DNA from: an uncultured Thermoleophilia bacterium
GTDB lineage: Bacteria; Actinomycetota; Thermoleophilia; UBA2241
DNA length: 34,620 nucleotides
Assembly: GCA_903927755.1 (NCBI GenBank)
Contig: CAIYOD010000018.1
Span: 1 to 34,620 of the forward strand
Reading direction: 5' to 3'
Below the pieces are notes generated by a model, which worked only from the letters and a program-made list of their open reading frames with translations, made no database searches and had not been told where the DNA came from. Position numbers and translations under genes: made by a program. Position 1 is the first letter of the stretch. Each line of letters begins with the position of its first letter. Below, piece after piece: positions 6,854 to 15,242 of the stretch.

Positions 6854-9502
6854 CTAGCGCCCGTCGGCCTCCGCGGCGGCAGCGGCCGCCGCCTTGGCGC
6901 ACACGTTGCCCGGGTCCTCGGCCGACCCCAGCCAGCGGTCGAGCAGGCGCGTCTTCCACACGAGCAGGCAGAGCTGGCTCCACGCGAACGCGAGCCCGAG
7001 GAGCGCGAAGTACTGCCACCACGGCAGCTTCGCGAGCTCGAACAGGGTGCGCCCCAGAGGGACGGCGAGGACGACGGCCATGCAAGCGAACAGGAAGCCG
7101 ACCACGGCCACCATGCGCCAGTCGTCGCGCACCACCGGGGCGCCGCCGGCCCACCACTTGTTCGGCGGCACGATCAGCAGGATGAGGAAGATCGCGGCGA
7201 AGCAGGCGAAGACGGTGAGGGCTGTCATCGCCGGCAGGTAGCCGGTCTCGGCCAGTTCCTTCTCGGTCGCGCCGGCGACGGCCGCGACGCCGTGCTCGGC
7301 CGGGATGGCCCAGATCAGGTACACGGCCGTCCCGATCCCCGCCATGAACACCACCGCCGGCGCGACGAAGCGCGCGAGCAGCTTGAACAGCCCGACCTTG
7401 GGCGTCGGTCCCGGCTGCGCCCAGAGCGCGAACGCGATCGCCGGCACCGTCGCGCCGAAGAACGAGAGCAGGGCGGACTGCCGAGGCGCGAACGGGAAAC
7501 CGCCGATCCCCATGACGATGGCGATCATCGTCGCCTTGAAGAAGATGCGCACCATGAAGATGCGCAGGATGTCGTTCATGCCGTTGATGATCCGCTGGCC
7601 CTCGCGGAAGGCGTAGGGGAGCGGGGCGAAGGTGTCCTTCATGAGGATGAGGTCGCCGACGCTGCGGGCGGCCTGGCTGCCGCCCTGCATGGCGACGGCG
7701 ACGTTGGCCTGCTTGAGCGCGATGACGTCGTTGACGCCGTCACCGATCATCGCGACGTAGCGCCCGCGGTCGCGCAGGGCCTCGACGAGGTCCTGCTTCT
7801 GCTCGGGCGTCACGCGGCCGAAGATGCCGGCCTCGTCGGCCTTGGCGGCGAAGTCCTCGGGCGAGAGCTCTGCGAGTTCGGCCCCGGAGACGGCGACGAG
7901 CGCGCGCTCCGCAGGCTCGGCAGCGCCGGGCGCCGCCGCGGTCGAGGCGTCGGCGGTCGCCGCGTCGCCGGCCACCATGTCGCAGTACGAGTCGACGCCC
8001 TCGCGGCGCCGCAGCGTCTGCACGCCGGCCTGTGTGGCGAGGGCGACCACCGTCTTGGGGTTGTCGCCCGAGATGATCTTGACGTCGATGCCGGCGTTCG
8101 AGAACTCCTCAAGCGTGCCGCGCACGCCGGGACGGAGCTCGTCGCTGAAACAGATGAGCGCGAGCGCCTGGAGGCCCTGGGGGAGGACGGGTGGGGCATC
8201 CGGGTCGTTCGAGAAGGCGACCGGCTCGTCGAGCCCGGCGAACATGACGACGCGCAGGCCGCGGGCGGCCCAGGCATCGGCCTGCTCGCGCCAGTCGGCG
8301 CCGGCGCCGAGCGCCGGCGCGAGCACCTCGGGCGCGCCGAGCACGTAGGTCCCGCGCGCGTCCCCGTCCGCGAAGGCGAGGCCGCTCCACTTGCGGTCGG
8401 ACGAGAAGAACGCCTCGTGTGCGGCCGTCACGCGCTCCGCCGGGAGGGCGGTGCGGAGCGCCTCGATCGTCCGGTTGGCGTCGGTCGTGCTGGCGGCGAA
8501 GGCGCCGAGCAGGCGCGCTGCGCGCGCGTCGTCGGCGCCCAGCCCCGCCAGCTCCTCGAAGGTCACGACGCCCGAGGTCAGCGTCCCCGTCTTGTCGGTG
8601 CAGAGGACGTCGACGTTGCTCAGGCTCTCCACGGCGTTGAACTGCTGCACCAGCACGTCCTTGCCCAGCAGCCGGATGGCCCCGAGCGCGTAGGTGAGCG
8701 CGATGCTCAGCACGAGCCCGTTGGGGATCAGCGCCAGGATCACCGTCGACATGCGCACGCTCTCCACGAACGGGACGCCGCCGATGACGTTGCGCACCCA
8801 CACCAGGACCTCGAACACGATGACCACGATGAGCAGGATGCGCACGATCTGCACGACCTGCTTCTGCAGCGGGGTGAGCTCGCGCTTGAAGACCTTGGCC
8901 TTGGCGGTGAGCTTGTTGGCGAAGCTGTCCAGGCCGACCTGGGCGGCCTCGTAGTAGCCGCCGCCCGTCATGCAGAAGCTGCCCGACATGAGCTCGTCGC
9001 CGGGGTGCTTGGTGACCAGGTCCGACTCACCGGTGAGCAGCGACTCGTCGACCTCCATGCGGCCCTCGCCGACCATCGGCCCGTCCACGACCACTTGGTC
9101 GCCGGGCTCGAGCCGCAGGACGTCGCCGAGTACGACCAGCGACGGGTCGATCTCCACCACCTGCCCGTCGCGCAGCACGTCCGCCTTGGGCCGCAGGAGG
9201 ATCGCCATCTTGTCCATGACGCGCTTGGCGCGGATCTCCTGGAAGAGGCTGATGACGGTGTTGGCGCCGATCACGAACACCACGGCGAACGCGTCGAGCG
9301 GCTTGCCCAGGATCAGGAGCAGGATCCCGAGGAAATAGAAGAGGTTGTTGATGAAGTTGAAAGCGTTGTCGCGGACGATGCGACCGTAGGTGCGGCCGGC
9401 CTTGATCTCGACGTCGTTGCCCTGGCCGGCGGCGCGCCGCCGCTCGGCCTCAGCGGTGCTGAGGCCCTGGAGCCCGGGGGGGAGGCTGTCTGCGGTCGCC
9501 AT
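6854..9502 (-). CDS. Cation-translocating P-type ATPase, CtpE-like
   Basis: An 882-residue membrane ATPase. The phosphorylated aspartate is D303 in CTDKTGTLTS; the actuator loop LLTGES is at 155-160; the hinge motif is MIGDGVNDV in the C-terminal part of the HAD domain. Two hydrophobic segments precede the actuator domain, a pair flanks residue 215-275, and six further segments follow, the normal P-type layout. The M4 ion-site motif reads IPNGL (259-263) instead of the PEGL seen in Ca2+ pumps, so substrate is uncertain; Mycobacterium CtpE (Ca2+ uptake) is the nearest type I know. No N-terminal heavy-metal domain or CPC motif is present, arguing against copper or zinc transport. I prefer ATG 9502 over TTG 9508 because a TACCGT box ends 9 bases upstream. 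Confidence 0.92.
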   Translation of the reverse strand: MATADSLPPGLQGLSTAEAERRRAAGQGNDVEIKAGRTYGRIVRDNAFNFINNLFYFLGILLLILGKPLDAFAVVFVIGANTVISLFQEIRAKRVMDKMAILLRPKADVLRDGQVVEIDPSLVVLGDVLRLEPGDQVVVDGPMVGEGRMEVDESLLTGESDLVTKHPGDELMSGSFCMTGGGYYEAAQVGLDSFANKLTAKAKVFKRELTPLQKQVVQIVRILLIVVIVFEVLVWVRNVIGGVPFVESVRMSTVILALIPNGLVLSIALTYALGAIRLLGKDVLVQQFNAVESLSNVDVLCTDKTGTLTSGVVTFEELAGLGADDARAARLLGAFAASTTDANRTIEALRTALPAERVTAAHEAFFSSDRKWSGLAFADGDARGTYVLGAPEVLAPALGAGADWREQADAWAARGLRVVMFAGLDEPVAFSNDPDAPPVLPQGLQALALICFSDELRPGVRGTLEEFSNAGIDVKIISGDNPKTVVALATQAGVQTLRRREGVDSYCDMVAGDAATADASTAAAPGAAEPAERALVAVSGAELAELSPEDFAAKADEAGIFGRVTPEQKQDLVEALRDRGRYVAMIGDGVNDVIALKQANVAVAMQGGSQAARSVGDLILMKDTFAPLPYAFREGQRIINGMNDILRIFMVRIFFKATMIAIVMGIGGFPFAPRQSALLSFFGATVPAIAFALWAQPGPTPKVGLFKLLARFVAPAVVFMAGIGTAVYLIWAIPAEHGVAAVAGATEKELAETGYLPAMTALTVFACFAAIFLILLIVPPNKWWAGGAPVVRDDWRMVAVVGFLFACMAVVLAVPLGRTLFELAKLPWWQYFALLGLAFAWSQLCLLVWKTRLLDRWLGSAEDPGNVCAKAAAAAAAEADGR

Positions 9503-9511
9503 GGTCAACGC

Positions 9512-9517
9512 ACGGTA
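9512..9517 (-). promoter_or_regulatory. Candidate -10 box (TACCGT) for the P-type ATPase gene
   Basis: On the minus strand TGATACCGT places a -10-like hexamer 9 bases before ATG 9502, again predicting a leaderless or nearly leaderless transcript. No clear -35. Confidence 0.3.
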
Positions 9518-9616
9518 TCAGCGCAGTCGCGGGCGGTCCAACGAGCGCCGCGAGGCAGAGGCGCGCCCGCCGCGGGAGCGGGCTTCCACGCGTCCCCGTT
9601 CGTCCGGCGCCTGCGA

Positions 9617-9622
9617 TACACT
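9617..9622 (+). promoter_or_regulatory. -10 box (TACACT) of the mntA-hepT operon
   Basis: GATACACT precedes a short leader of about 18 nt that holds a GAGGGC Shine-Dalgarno-like motif about 9 bases before ATG 9647. It lies in the 144-bp divergent region shared with the ATPase gene. Confidence 0.4.
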
Positions 9623-9646
9623 TCGGGGTATGAGGGCAGCGACCAC

Positions 9647-9946
9647 ATGAGCCTGCGCATTGAGGTCGACCACGAACGGATCGGTGAGTTCTGTCGCCGA
9701 AACCACATCGACCGGCTCTCGTTCTTCGGCTCCGTGCTGCGCGATGACTTCGGCCCGGAGAGCGACGTCGACGTGCTGGTTCAGTTTGCCTCCGGGCACA
9801 CCCCGAGCCTCTTCGGTCTGGTGCGCATGCAGCGCGAGCTCACCGACATCGTCGGCCGCCAGGTGGATTTCAAGACTCCGGGGTTCTTGAGTCGGTATAT
9901 CAGGGACCATGTGGTGGCCGAGGCGCTGGAGGAATATGTCGCATAG
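9647..9946 (+). CDS. mntA: MntA-type minimal nucleotidyltransferase (antitoxin)
   Basis: A 99-residue protein of the minimal nucleotidyltransferase fold. The active-site signature GSX10DXD is exact: G28-S29, ten residues, then D40-V-D42 within SFFGSVLRDDFGPESDVDVL. In characterised MntA-HepT systems this enzyme silences the HepT RNase toxin by adding AMP units to a tyrosine next to the toxin's active site. The next gene starts 11 bases before this one ends and has the matching toxin features, so it is an antitoxin by context. The start ATG follows a GAGGGC motif. The length is typical for antitoxin MNTs. Confidence 0.9.
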   Translation: MSLRIEVDHERIGEFCRRNHIDRLSFFGSVLRDDFGPESDVDVLVQFASGHTPSLFGLVRMQRELTDIVGRQVDFKTPGFLSRYIRDHVVAEALEEYVA

Positions 9947-10292
9947 CGACGACTCCGTACGGCTCCACCACATCCTCGACGCCGCGAGGAAGGCGCAGGC
10001 CATTCTGAACGGCCGGTCGCTTGAGGAGCTGGCACACGACGAGATCGGCAACCTGGCGCTCGAGCGGCTCTTGGAGATCATCGGAGAAGCGGCGAATCGC
10101 GTCGGCCCGTCGACGATGGCCGGCCTTGGCGAGCTGCCTTGGCGCGACATGATCGACATGCGCAACGTCATCATCCACGCGTACCCCGACGTGGAGCTCG
10201 AGACAGTCTGGCGCACGGTCGTCGAGGACCTGCCTTCCCTCGTCGATACGCTCGGCCGCTACTTGGAGGACGTCCAGGGCGACGTCACGTGA
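9936..10292 (+). CDS. hepT: HepT-type HEPN ribonuclease toxin
   Basis: A 118-residue helical HEPN-fold protein overlapping mntA by 11 bases. The catalytic motif RX4HXY is present as R76-NVII-H81-A-Y83 in DMRNVIIHAYPD; R and H form the RNase site and the tyrosine is the residue AMPylated by MntA in studied systems. Upstream helices contain DEIGNLALERLLEIIGEAANR, typical for the DUF86/HepT family. ATG 9936 is chosen over an upstream in-frame start at 9909 because GGAGG lies directly before it (9928-9932) and family similarity begins there. It is expected to cleave RNA (tRNA in at least one studied homologue) when not neutralised. All key residues are intact, so the module is probably active. 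Confidence 0.9.
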   Translation: MSHSDDSVRLHHILDAARKAQAILNGRSLEELAHDEIGNLALERLLEIIGEAANRVGPSTMAGLGELPWRDMIDMRNVIIHAYPDVELETVWRTVVEDLPSLVDTLGRYLEDVQGDVT

Positions 10293-10356
10293 CGAGCATG
10301 CAGTTCCGGTTTCGCGCCGACCAGCCGGACGCCGTCTGACGGCAGCGGCGGCGGCG

Positions 10357-11706
10357 TCAGCCCGCGGCCCCGTCCGTCATCGGGAGGGTGACGCGGAAGG
10401 CGGACCCCTCCCCCGGCGTGCTCTCCACGGCGATCGCGCCTCCGTGCGCCTGCACCAGTTCCTTGACGATGGCGAGCCCGATGCCGGCCCCGCCGGTGTC
10501 CCGGGAGCGCGACTTCTCTCCGCGCCAGAACCGCGCGAACACACGCGGCAGGTCCTCGGATGCGATCCCGATGCCCGTGTCCGTCACCTCGAGGAGCGCC
10601 GTCTCGCCGTCCTTGCGCACGACGACGCGCACCGCGCCGCCGGCATCGGTGTAGCGCAGGGCGTTCGAGAGCAGGTTCACGACGATCTGCTCGAGCCGCC
10701 TCGGGTCGCCGTCCACGATCGCCGACTCCAGGTCGGAGGAGAGGGCGATCTCCTTGTCGGCGAACGCTGCGGCGAACGCCGCCGCCTGCGACCCGGCGAT
10801 CGCGGCGAGGTCGATCGGCTCCGCGTCCAGCAGCAGACCCGGCCGCTCCGCCTCGGCCAGGGCCGAGAGGTCGTCGAGGAGGCGGGCCAGGCGCAGCGCC
10901 TCGTCGTGCATCGCCGAGAGGTTGGCCTTCTCGTCGTCGAGCACGCCGTCCTGCGCGGCCTCCACGCGGGCGAGGATGCCCTGCACGGGCGTGCGCAGCT
11001 CGTGGGCCAGGTCGGCGACGCTCTCCTTGCGCAGGCCCTCTTCTTGCTGCAGTGTCTCGGCGAGGCGATTGAGGGCGTCGGCGACCGCGGCGATCTCGTC
11101 GCCGCCGCTCTCCGGGACGCGCGCGTCCAGGTCGCCGGCGATCATGGCGTCGGCGCCGGCACGGATGCTTCGCAGCGGCCGCGACAGCGTCACGGCCAGG
11201 TAGAGCGCGACCAGCACCGCGATCACCGCGGACAGCGCGCCGGCCACCAGGTGCATGCGCAGGAGCTCCTGGCGGAGCTGGATCTCCTCAACGGTGAACA
11301 GCCTGCCGTCGTCGCGGCTCACGACCACGCCGCCGATGCGCTCGTCACCCACCTTGACCGGCGCCGTCGCCGCCGCGCCCTCCTGCACCGGCGCCGACGG
11401 CGGATGCGAGAACACGAGCTTGCCGCTCGCGTCGTACAGGTCCACCGCGAGGAAGTCGATCTGGGCCAGGTGGTGCAGTTCTTCGATGCTCTGCCGAGGC
11501 CAGGCGCCGGCCTGCGAAACGACCGCCGCCACGTCGCCGAAGTGGACGGCGGAGTTGTGCAGCCGCGTGCGCGCCGAGGTCTCGAGGTGGGACGAGAGGC
11601 TGACGCTCGAGTAGATGGTGGTCACGAGCGTGCCCAGCAGTGCAACGGCGACGAATGCGATGAGCAGGCGGCCGCGAAGGCCTCCGCGCCGGCGGCCTGC
11701 GCTCAC
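10357..11706 (-). CDS. Sensor histidine kinase (HAMP, HisKA, HATPase)
   Basis: A 449-residue membrane kinase that would phosphorylate the adjacent response regulator. Membrane segments lie at about 14-36 and 152-172, enclosing a roughly 115-residue extracytoplasmic sensor region without a family I recognise. HAMP follows at about 173-225. The phosphoacceptor is H235 in LAHELRTPVQ; the ATPase domain shows the N box (VVNLLSNALRYTD), G1 box DTGIGI, F box (FARFWRGE) and G2 box GGAGIGLAI. The GTG start overlaps the stop of the response regulator gene by 4 bases (GTGA), implying translational coupling. The signal cannot be deduced. It converges on hepT with a gap of 64 bp. Confidence 0.93.
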   Translation of the reverse strand: MSAGRRRGGLRGRLLIAFVAVALLGTLVTTIYSSVSLSSHLETSARTRLHNSAVHFGDVAAVVSQAGAWPRQSIEELHHLAQIDFLAVDLYDASGKLVFSHPPSAPVQEGAAATAPVKVGDERIGGVVVSRDDGRLFTVEEIQLRQELLRMHLVAGALSAVIAVLVALYLAVTLSRPLRSIRAGADAMIAGDLDARVPESGGDEIAAVADALNRLAETLQQEEGLRKESVADLAHELRTPVQGILARVEAAQDGVLDDEKANLSAMHDEALRLARLLDDLSALAEAERPGLLLDAEPIDLAAIAGSQAAAFAAAFADKEIALSSDLESAIVDGDPRRLEQIVVNLLSNALRYTDAGGAVRVVVRKDGETALLEVTDTGIGIASEDLPRVFARFWRGEKSRSRDTGGAGIGLAIVKELVQAHGGAIAVESTPGEGSAFRVTLPMTDGAAG

Positions 11707-12401
11707 AGCTTCGCCAGCCGGTAGCCGACGCCGGTGACCGTCTCCACGAAGCGCGGCTTGGACGGGTCGGGCTCGATCTTCTTGCGCAGATTCTTGACGT
11801 GCACGTCGATGGTCCGCTCGTAGCCCTCGAAGTCGTAGCCCTGCACGCGGTTCACGAGCTCGAAGCGGGAGTAGGCGCGTCCGGGGTACCTCGCCAGCGC
11901 CAGCAGCAGTTTGTACTCGTTGGGCGTGAGGTCCACCGGCTCTCCGTCACGCAGGACGGCTCGCTTGACCGTGTCGATCTCGAGGCGCCCCTCGTCGAAG
12001 CGAAGGATCTCCACGAGGGGCGTCTCCACGCCTCTGGTCCTGCGCAGGACGGCGCGTACGCGCGCCACCAGCTCGCGCGGGCTGAACGGCTTCACCAGGT
12101 AGTCGTCGGCGCCGGCGACGAGTCCGCCGACCCGCTCCTCTTCGCTCGCCTTGGCGGTGAGCATCACGATGGGCACGTCCGAGCGGCTGCGCACCTCTTG
12201 GCAGATCTCCTCGCCGGACACGTCCGGCAGCATGAGGTCGAGGATGATGAGGTCGGGGTTGCGCCGCTCCGCGAGCGCCAGGCCCTCGCGGCCGTTCGCG
12301 GCCACGTACACCGTGAAGCCGTCCTTCTCCAGGTACGCCTTGACGACGTCCCGCACGGACTCCTCGTCGTCGATCACCACGATCTTGCCGGACTCGCTCA
12401 C
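11703..12401 (-). CDS. OmpR/PhoB-family response regulator
   Basis: A 232-residue DNA-binding regulator. The receiver domain (about 6-118) has the acidic pair D11-D12, the phosphoacceptor D55 in LIILDLMLPDVSG, the conserved threonine in MLTAKASE and the lysine in VKPFSPREL. The C-terminal winged helix (about 135-230) contains LTPNEYKLLLALARYPGRAYSR and RTIDVHVKNLRKKI, typical of the OmpR class. It is the first gene of a two-gene operon with the histidine kinase. The GTG start at 12401 has a strong GGAGGAG site upstream. Its target genes are unknown; the neighbouring divergently oriented ABC operon at 13518 and the TPR gene are candidates only by proximity. Confidence 0.94.
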   Translation of the reverse strand: MSESGKIVVIDDEESVRDVVKAYLEKDGFTVYVAANGREGLALAERRNPDLIILDLMLPDVSGEEICQEVRSRSDVPIVMLTAKASEEERVGGLVAGADDYLVKPFSPRELVARVRAVLRRTRGVETPLVEILRFDEGRLEIDTVKRAVLRDGEPVDLTPNEYKLLLALARYPGRAYSRFELVNRVQGYDFEGYERTIDVHVKNLRKKIEPDPSKPRFVETVTGVGYRLAKL

Positions 12402-12434
12402 GGGTCTCCTCCGGGTAGCGGCGCCACACGCGCC

Positions 12435-12440
12435 AACATA
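12435..12440 (-). promoter_or_regulatory. Candidate -10 box (TATGTT) for the two-component operon
   Basis: TATGTT on the minus strand lies 33 bases upstream of the GTG start, leaving a leader that contains the GGAGGAG ribosome binding site. The -35 is weak. Confidence 0.35.
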
Positions 12441-12474
12441 CCCCGAAGGCGGCGCGGCGAACGGGCGCCCGTGC

Positions 12475-13326
12475 TCAGAGGCCCTTCAGCGACTCGGCCG
12501 CCTTGGCGCCCGCGCTCGAGCCGGGATCGATGGACGCCGCCTTCTCGTACGCGGCCTTGGCTTGCGCCAGCAGAGAATCGGCCTCGGCCGTCTGCCCGCC
12601 TTCCCGGGCCACCTGCGCGGCGGTCTCCAGGTACACGCCCTTGTTGAGGTGGGCCGTCTGGAAGTCCGGGCTCCGGGCCAGAACCTCGTTCACCCGGTTC
12701 AGCGCGCCGTCCGTGTCACCCGAGTAGAAGAGCGAGGTCGCGTAGTCCGTGCCCACGTTGGGGTCGGTGGCCTGTTGCTTCCAGGCCGCCGCATAGACCT
12801 TGGCGGCGGCGGCGAAGTGCTGCACGCCGGCGTTCTGGTCGTCGTCCTGGAAGGCCTGGGCGCCCTTGTCGTAGAGCCCGTTGGCGCGCTGGACGAGCTC
12901 GGCGAACGAGCCCGATGTATCGGCAGTGATCGAACTCGTCGTCTGGCCGCCGGACGGCGCACCGTCCGCGGCGTCCGACGGGGTTCGAGCGAAGGCGAAC
13001 ACGGCGATGACGACCACGGCCGCCACTGCCGCGAAGCTCATCCAGATAACCGTGGGGGAGATGTGCCTGGGTCCGCCTGTGCGGGCAGCGCGAGCCGGCT
13101 CTGATCGTTCCGGCTGCGGTCGCGTCTTCGGCGGTCGCGGCGGCGACTTCCGCGCCGGCCTCTTCCCGCGGGAGCCGGTCGTGCGCGCCGCCGGGCTTCG
13201 CGCGGGCCCGGTCTCGTCCCGGAGGTCCGCCTGGCCGGCGACGGTGCGGACCGGATCGAGGCTCGTTCCGCAGTCCGGGCAGAAGCGCGCCTCTTCGGCG
13301 TCAGACCCACAGTGTGGACAGAACAT
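12475..13326 (-). CDS. Zinc-ribbon, single-pass membrane protein with TPR-like C-terminus
   Basis: A 283-residue protein with three visible parts. An N-terminal zinc ribbon has C3-x2-C6 and C16-x2-C19 (FCPHCG...FCPDCG). A basic, proline-rich linker (about 40-88) follows, then a membrane helix at about 92-113 (IWMSFAAVAAVVVIAVFAF). The extracytoplasmic part from about 135 on consists of helical pairs resembling tetratricopeptide repeats (YATSLFYSGDTDGALNRVNEV, AHLNKGVYLETAAQVAREGG), suggesting protein-protein contacts. ATG 13326 is preceded by GGAGGAG. It lies downstream-to-upstream of the response regulator on the same strand, with 73 bp between. Zinc-ribbon plus TPR membrane proteins of this kind are common but functionally undefined. 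Confidence 0.8.
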   Translation of the reverse strand: MFCPHCGSDAEEARFCPDCGTSLDPVRTVAGQADLRDETGPARSPAARTTGSRGKRPARKSPPRPPKTRPQPERSEPARAARTGGPRHISPTVIWMSFAAVAAVVVIAVFAFARTPSDAADGAPSGGQTTSSITADTSGSFAELVQRANGLYDKGAQAFQDDDQNAGVQHFAAAAKVYAAAWKQQATDPNVGTDYATSLFYSGDTDGALNRVNEVLARSPDFQTAHLNKGVYLETAAQVAREGGQTAEADSLLAQAKAAYEKAASIDPGSSAGAKAAESLKGL

Positions 13327-13517
13327 GCACTCCTCCGATGGTGCGGTTGGCGCCCGGAGTGTCGGGCACGGGCATGAAGAGGATGTGAAGGCCGCGGCCG
13401 GCTTGCTGCCTGCGGGTCGCCCGTCTACACGGCTTCTTCATCCCGCCTCTCTACGATGCGCCCACTGTCTATCCAGGCGGCCGGCGTGGACTCCGGCCAC
13501 TCACAGGAGGAAGGCCC

Positions 13518-14048
13518 TTGTCACGGAAGCAGAACACCACGACGGCGCGCGACGAGAAGCGGGCTCAGTTCGAGCAGCCCAAGAGCCGCGCGGCGCTTCA
13601 TCTCACGCTCGCCGGCATCGCGCTCGTGGCCCTGATCGCGGTCGCCGCTCTGGTCGTGCTGAACCGCGGTGGCGCAGAGACGGCCACGGCCACGGCTGCC
13701 GCGCCCGGCGGCGACGTCGTCATCCCGCTCACCCAGGTCGAGGACGGCAAGGCGCACTTCTACAGCTTCGACGCCGGCGGCACGACCGTGAAGTACTTCG
13801 TGCTCGCCGACAAGAAGGGCGAGGTCCGCGCCGCCCTCGACGCCTGCGAGGTGTGCTTCGCGCAGAAGAAGGGCTATCAGCAGGAGGGCGACAGCATGGT
13901 GTGCAACAACTGCGGCCAGGTGTTCCCCAGCGACCAGATCAACGTCGTCACCGGCGGCTGCAACCCGATCCCGCTCGACAAGACCATCTCCGGCGGCCAG
14001 CTGACGATCACCACCGACAGCCTCACCCAGGGCGCGCAGTACTTCTGA
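13518..14048 (+). CDS. DUF2318 / FtrD-like cysteine-rich membrane protein
   Basis: A 176-residue protein with one membrane helix at about 26-48 and an extracytoplasmic DUF2318 domain. Five cysteines are arranged as C110-x2-C113, C129-x2-C132 and C148 (ACEVCFAQKKGY, VCNNCGQVFP, TGGCNP), a conserved pattern of this family, which has been annotated as iron-sulfur or heme binding and linked to ferrous iron uptake (FtrD, Campylobacter Cj1660). It heads an operon with two FtsX-like permeases and an ATPase, the same order as Cj1660-Cj1663. The start is a TTG at 13518 with an excellent AGGAGGAAGG site 5-7 bases upstream; no in-frame ATG gives as good a fit. Iron-related function is inferred from family and context. 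Confidence 0.85.
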   Translation: MSRKQNTTTARDEKRAQFEQPKSRAALHLTLAGIALVALIAVAALVVLNRGGAETATATAAAPGGDVVIPLTQVEDGKAHFYSFDAGGTTVKYFVLADKKGEVRAALDACEVCFAQKKGYQQEGDSMVCNNCGQVFPSDQINVVTGGCNPIPLDKTISGGQLTITTDSLTQGAQYF

Positions 14049-14077
14049 TTGTCCCGAAGCGCACCGAGGTCTGACCC

Positions 14078-15235
14078 ATGAGACTGCACACCGTCGCCTT
14101 CAGCAATCTGCGGCGCCGCAAGTCACGGGCGGCGTTCCTGGTCGCCGGGCTGCTCGTCGGGGTCGGCACCGTGGTCGCGCTGCTCACGCTCAGCCAGGCG
14201 CTGACCGTGCAGGCACAGAACAACCTGGAGACGTACGGCGCCAACATCATCGTCGCGCCGCGGACGGACGGGCTCTCGCTGACCTACGGCGGGGTGACTG
14301 TGGCCGGCGTCTCTGTCGGCGCGGAGGACATCCGGCAGTCCGACCTGGCGCGCATCGCGACGATCGCCAACCGCAGGAACATCGCCACCATCGCCCCTGA
14401 GCTCCTCGGCGCCGTCAGCGTCGGGGGTCGGCCGGGTCTGCTGATGGGCGTGCAGCCCGAGAACGAGTTCGACCTCAAGAAGTGGTGGAGCGTGGACGGG
14501 CGGCCGCCGCGGAACGGCCCCGAGCTCGTGGCCGGCTCGGCGGCCGCCGCCGCCCTCAAGCTTCGCACGGGCGCCACCGTCAGCGTGGACGGCCGGCCGT
14601 TCACCGTCACCGGCATCCTGCGTCCGACCGGCTCACAGGACGACGACCTGCTGATCACCGAGCTCGCCACCGCGCAGGGCGTGCTCGACAAGCCGGGCAG
14701 GGTCTCGATGATCCAGATCGCCGCCCTCTGCAGCGACTGCCCGGTGGAGAAGATCGTCGCCCAGCTCGGCGGCGTGCTGCCCGGCACCAGGGTCACCGCC
14801 ATGCAGGACAAGGTCAAGAACCGCATGCACGCCATCGACCAGTTCCGCGCTTTCAGCTGGCTCGTGGCCGGCGTGATCATCGGCATCGAGGCGCTGGTCG
14901 TGTTCGTCACCATGATGGGCTCGGTCAACGAGCGGACGCGTGAGATCGGCATCTTCCGCGCGCTCGGCTTCCGGCGGCTGCACGTGACCGGCCTGATCCT
15001 CATCGAGGCGGCCGTCGCGAGTCTGCTCGCCGGCGCGCTCGGCTACCTCGCCGGCATGGGCGTCAGCTACGCCCTGCTGCCGCTGCTGGCCGGCGACGGC
15101 GTGTCGGTGACGTGGGCGCCGGCGCTCGCCCTCGGGGCCGTCGGCCTCGCCGTCCTCGTCGGCGCCGTCGCCTCGCTCTACCCGGCGCTCCGCGCCAGCC
15201 GCATGGACCCGACCGTCGCCCTGCGGGCGCTCTGA
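14078..15235 (+). CDS. FtsX/MacB-type ABC transporter permease 1
   Basis: A 385-residue permease with the MacB topology: a membrane helix at about 19-40, a large extracytoplasmic domain at about 45-258, then three helices at about 262-285, 305-335 and 348-372. The cytoplasmic loop GSVNERTREIGIFRALGFRR is the coupling region of FtsX-family proteins, and SLYPALRASRMDPTVALRAL is the usual C-terminus. The periplasmic part carries C218-x2-C221 (ALCSDCP), absent from the next gene's product. It is 29 bp after the DUF2318 gene and 7 bp before its paralogue. Together with the ATPase it forms a mechanotransmission-type ABC system rather than a classic importer; substrate unknown, iron handling likely by context. 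Confidence 0.9.
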   Translation: MRLHTVAFSNLRRRKSRAAFLVAGLLVGVGTVVALLTLSQALTVQAQNNLETYGANIIVAPRTDGLSLTYGGVTVAGVSVGAEDIRQSDLARIATIANRRNIATIAPELLGAVSVGGRPGLLMGVQPENEFDLKKWWSVDGRPPRNGPELVAGSAAAAALKLRTGATVSVDGRPFTVTGILRPTGSQDDDLLITELATAQGVLDKPGRVSMIQIAALCSDCPVEKIVAQLGGVLPGTRVTAMQDKVKNRMHAIDQFRAFSWLVAGVIIGIEALVVFVTMMGSVNERTREIGIFRALGFRRLHVTGLILIEAAVASLLAGALGYLAGMGVSYALLPLLAGDGVSVTWAPALALGAVGLAVLVGAVASLYPALRASRMDPTVALRAL

Positions 15236-15242
15236 GGCCCCG

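Noticed and set aside
6752-9946. Plus-strand open frame of 1064 codons across the P-type ATPase gene, merging with mntA
   Set aside because: Only its last 99 codons (mntA) look like protein; the rest is antisense to a well-supported ATPase and rich in E, R, D and H without motifs.
10293-10356. Bidirectional terminator between hepT and the histidine kinase gene
   Set aside because: A GACGCCG/CGGCGTC pairing is possible, but it is short with a long loop and has no T-run, and similar pairings are common by chance at this base composition.
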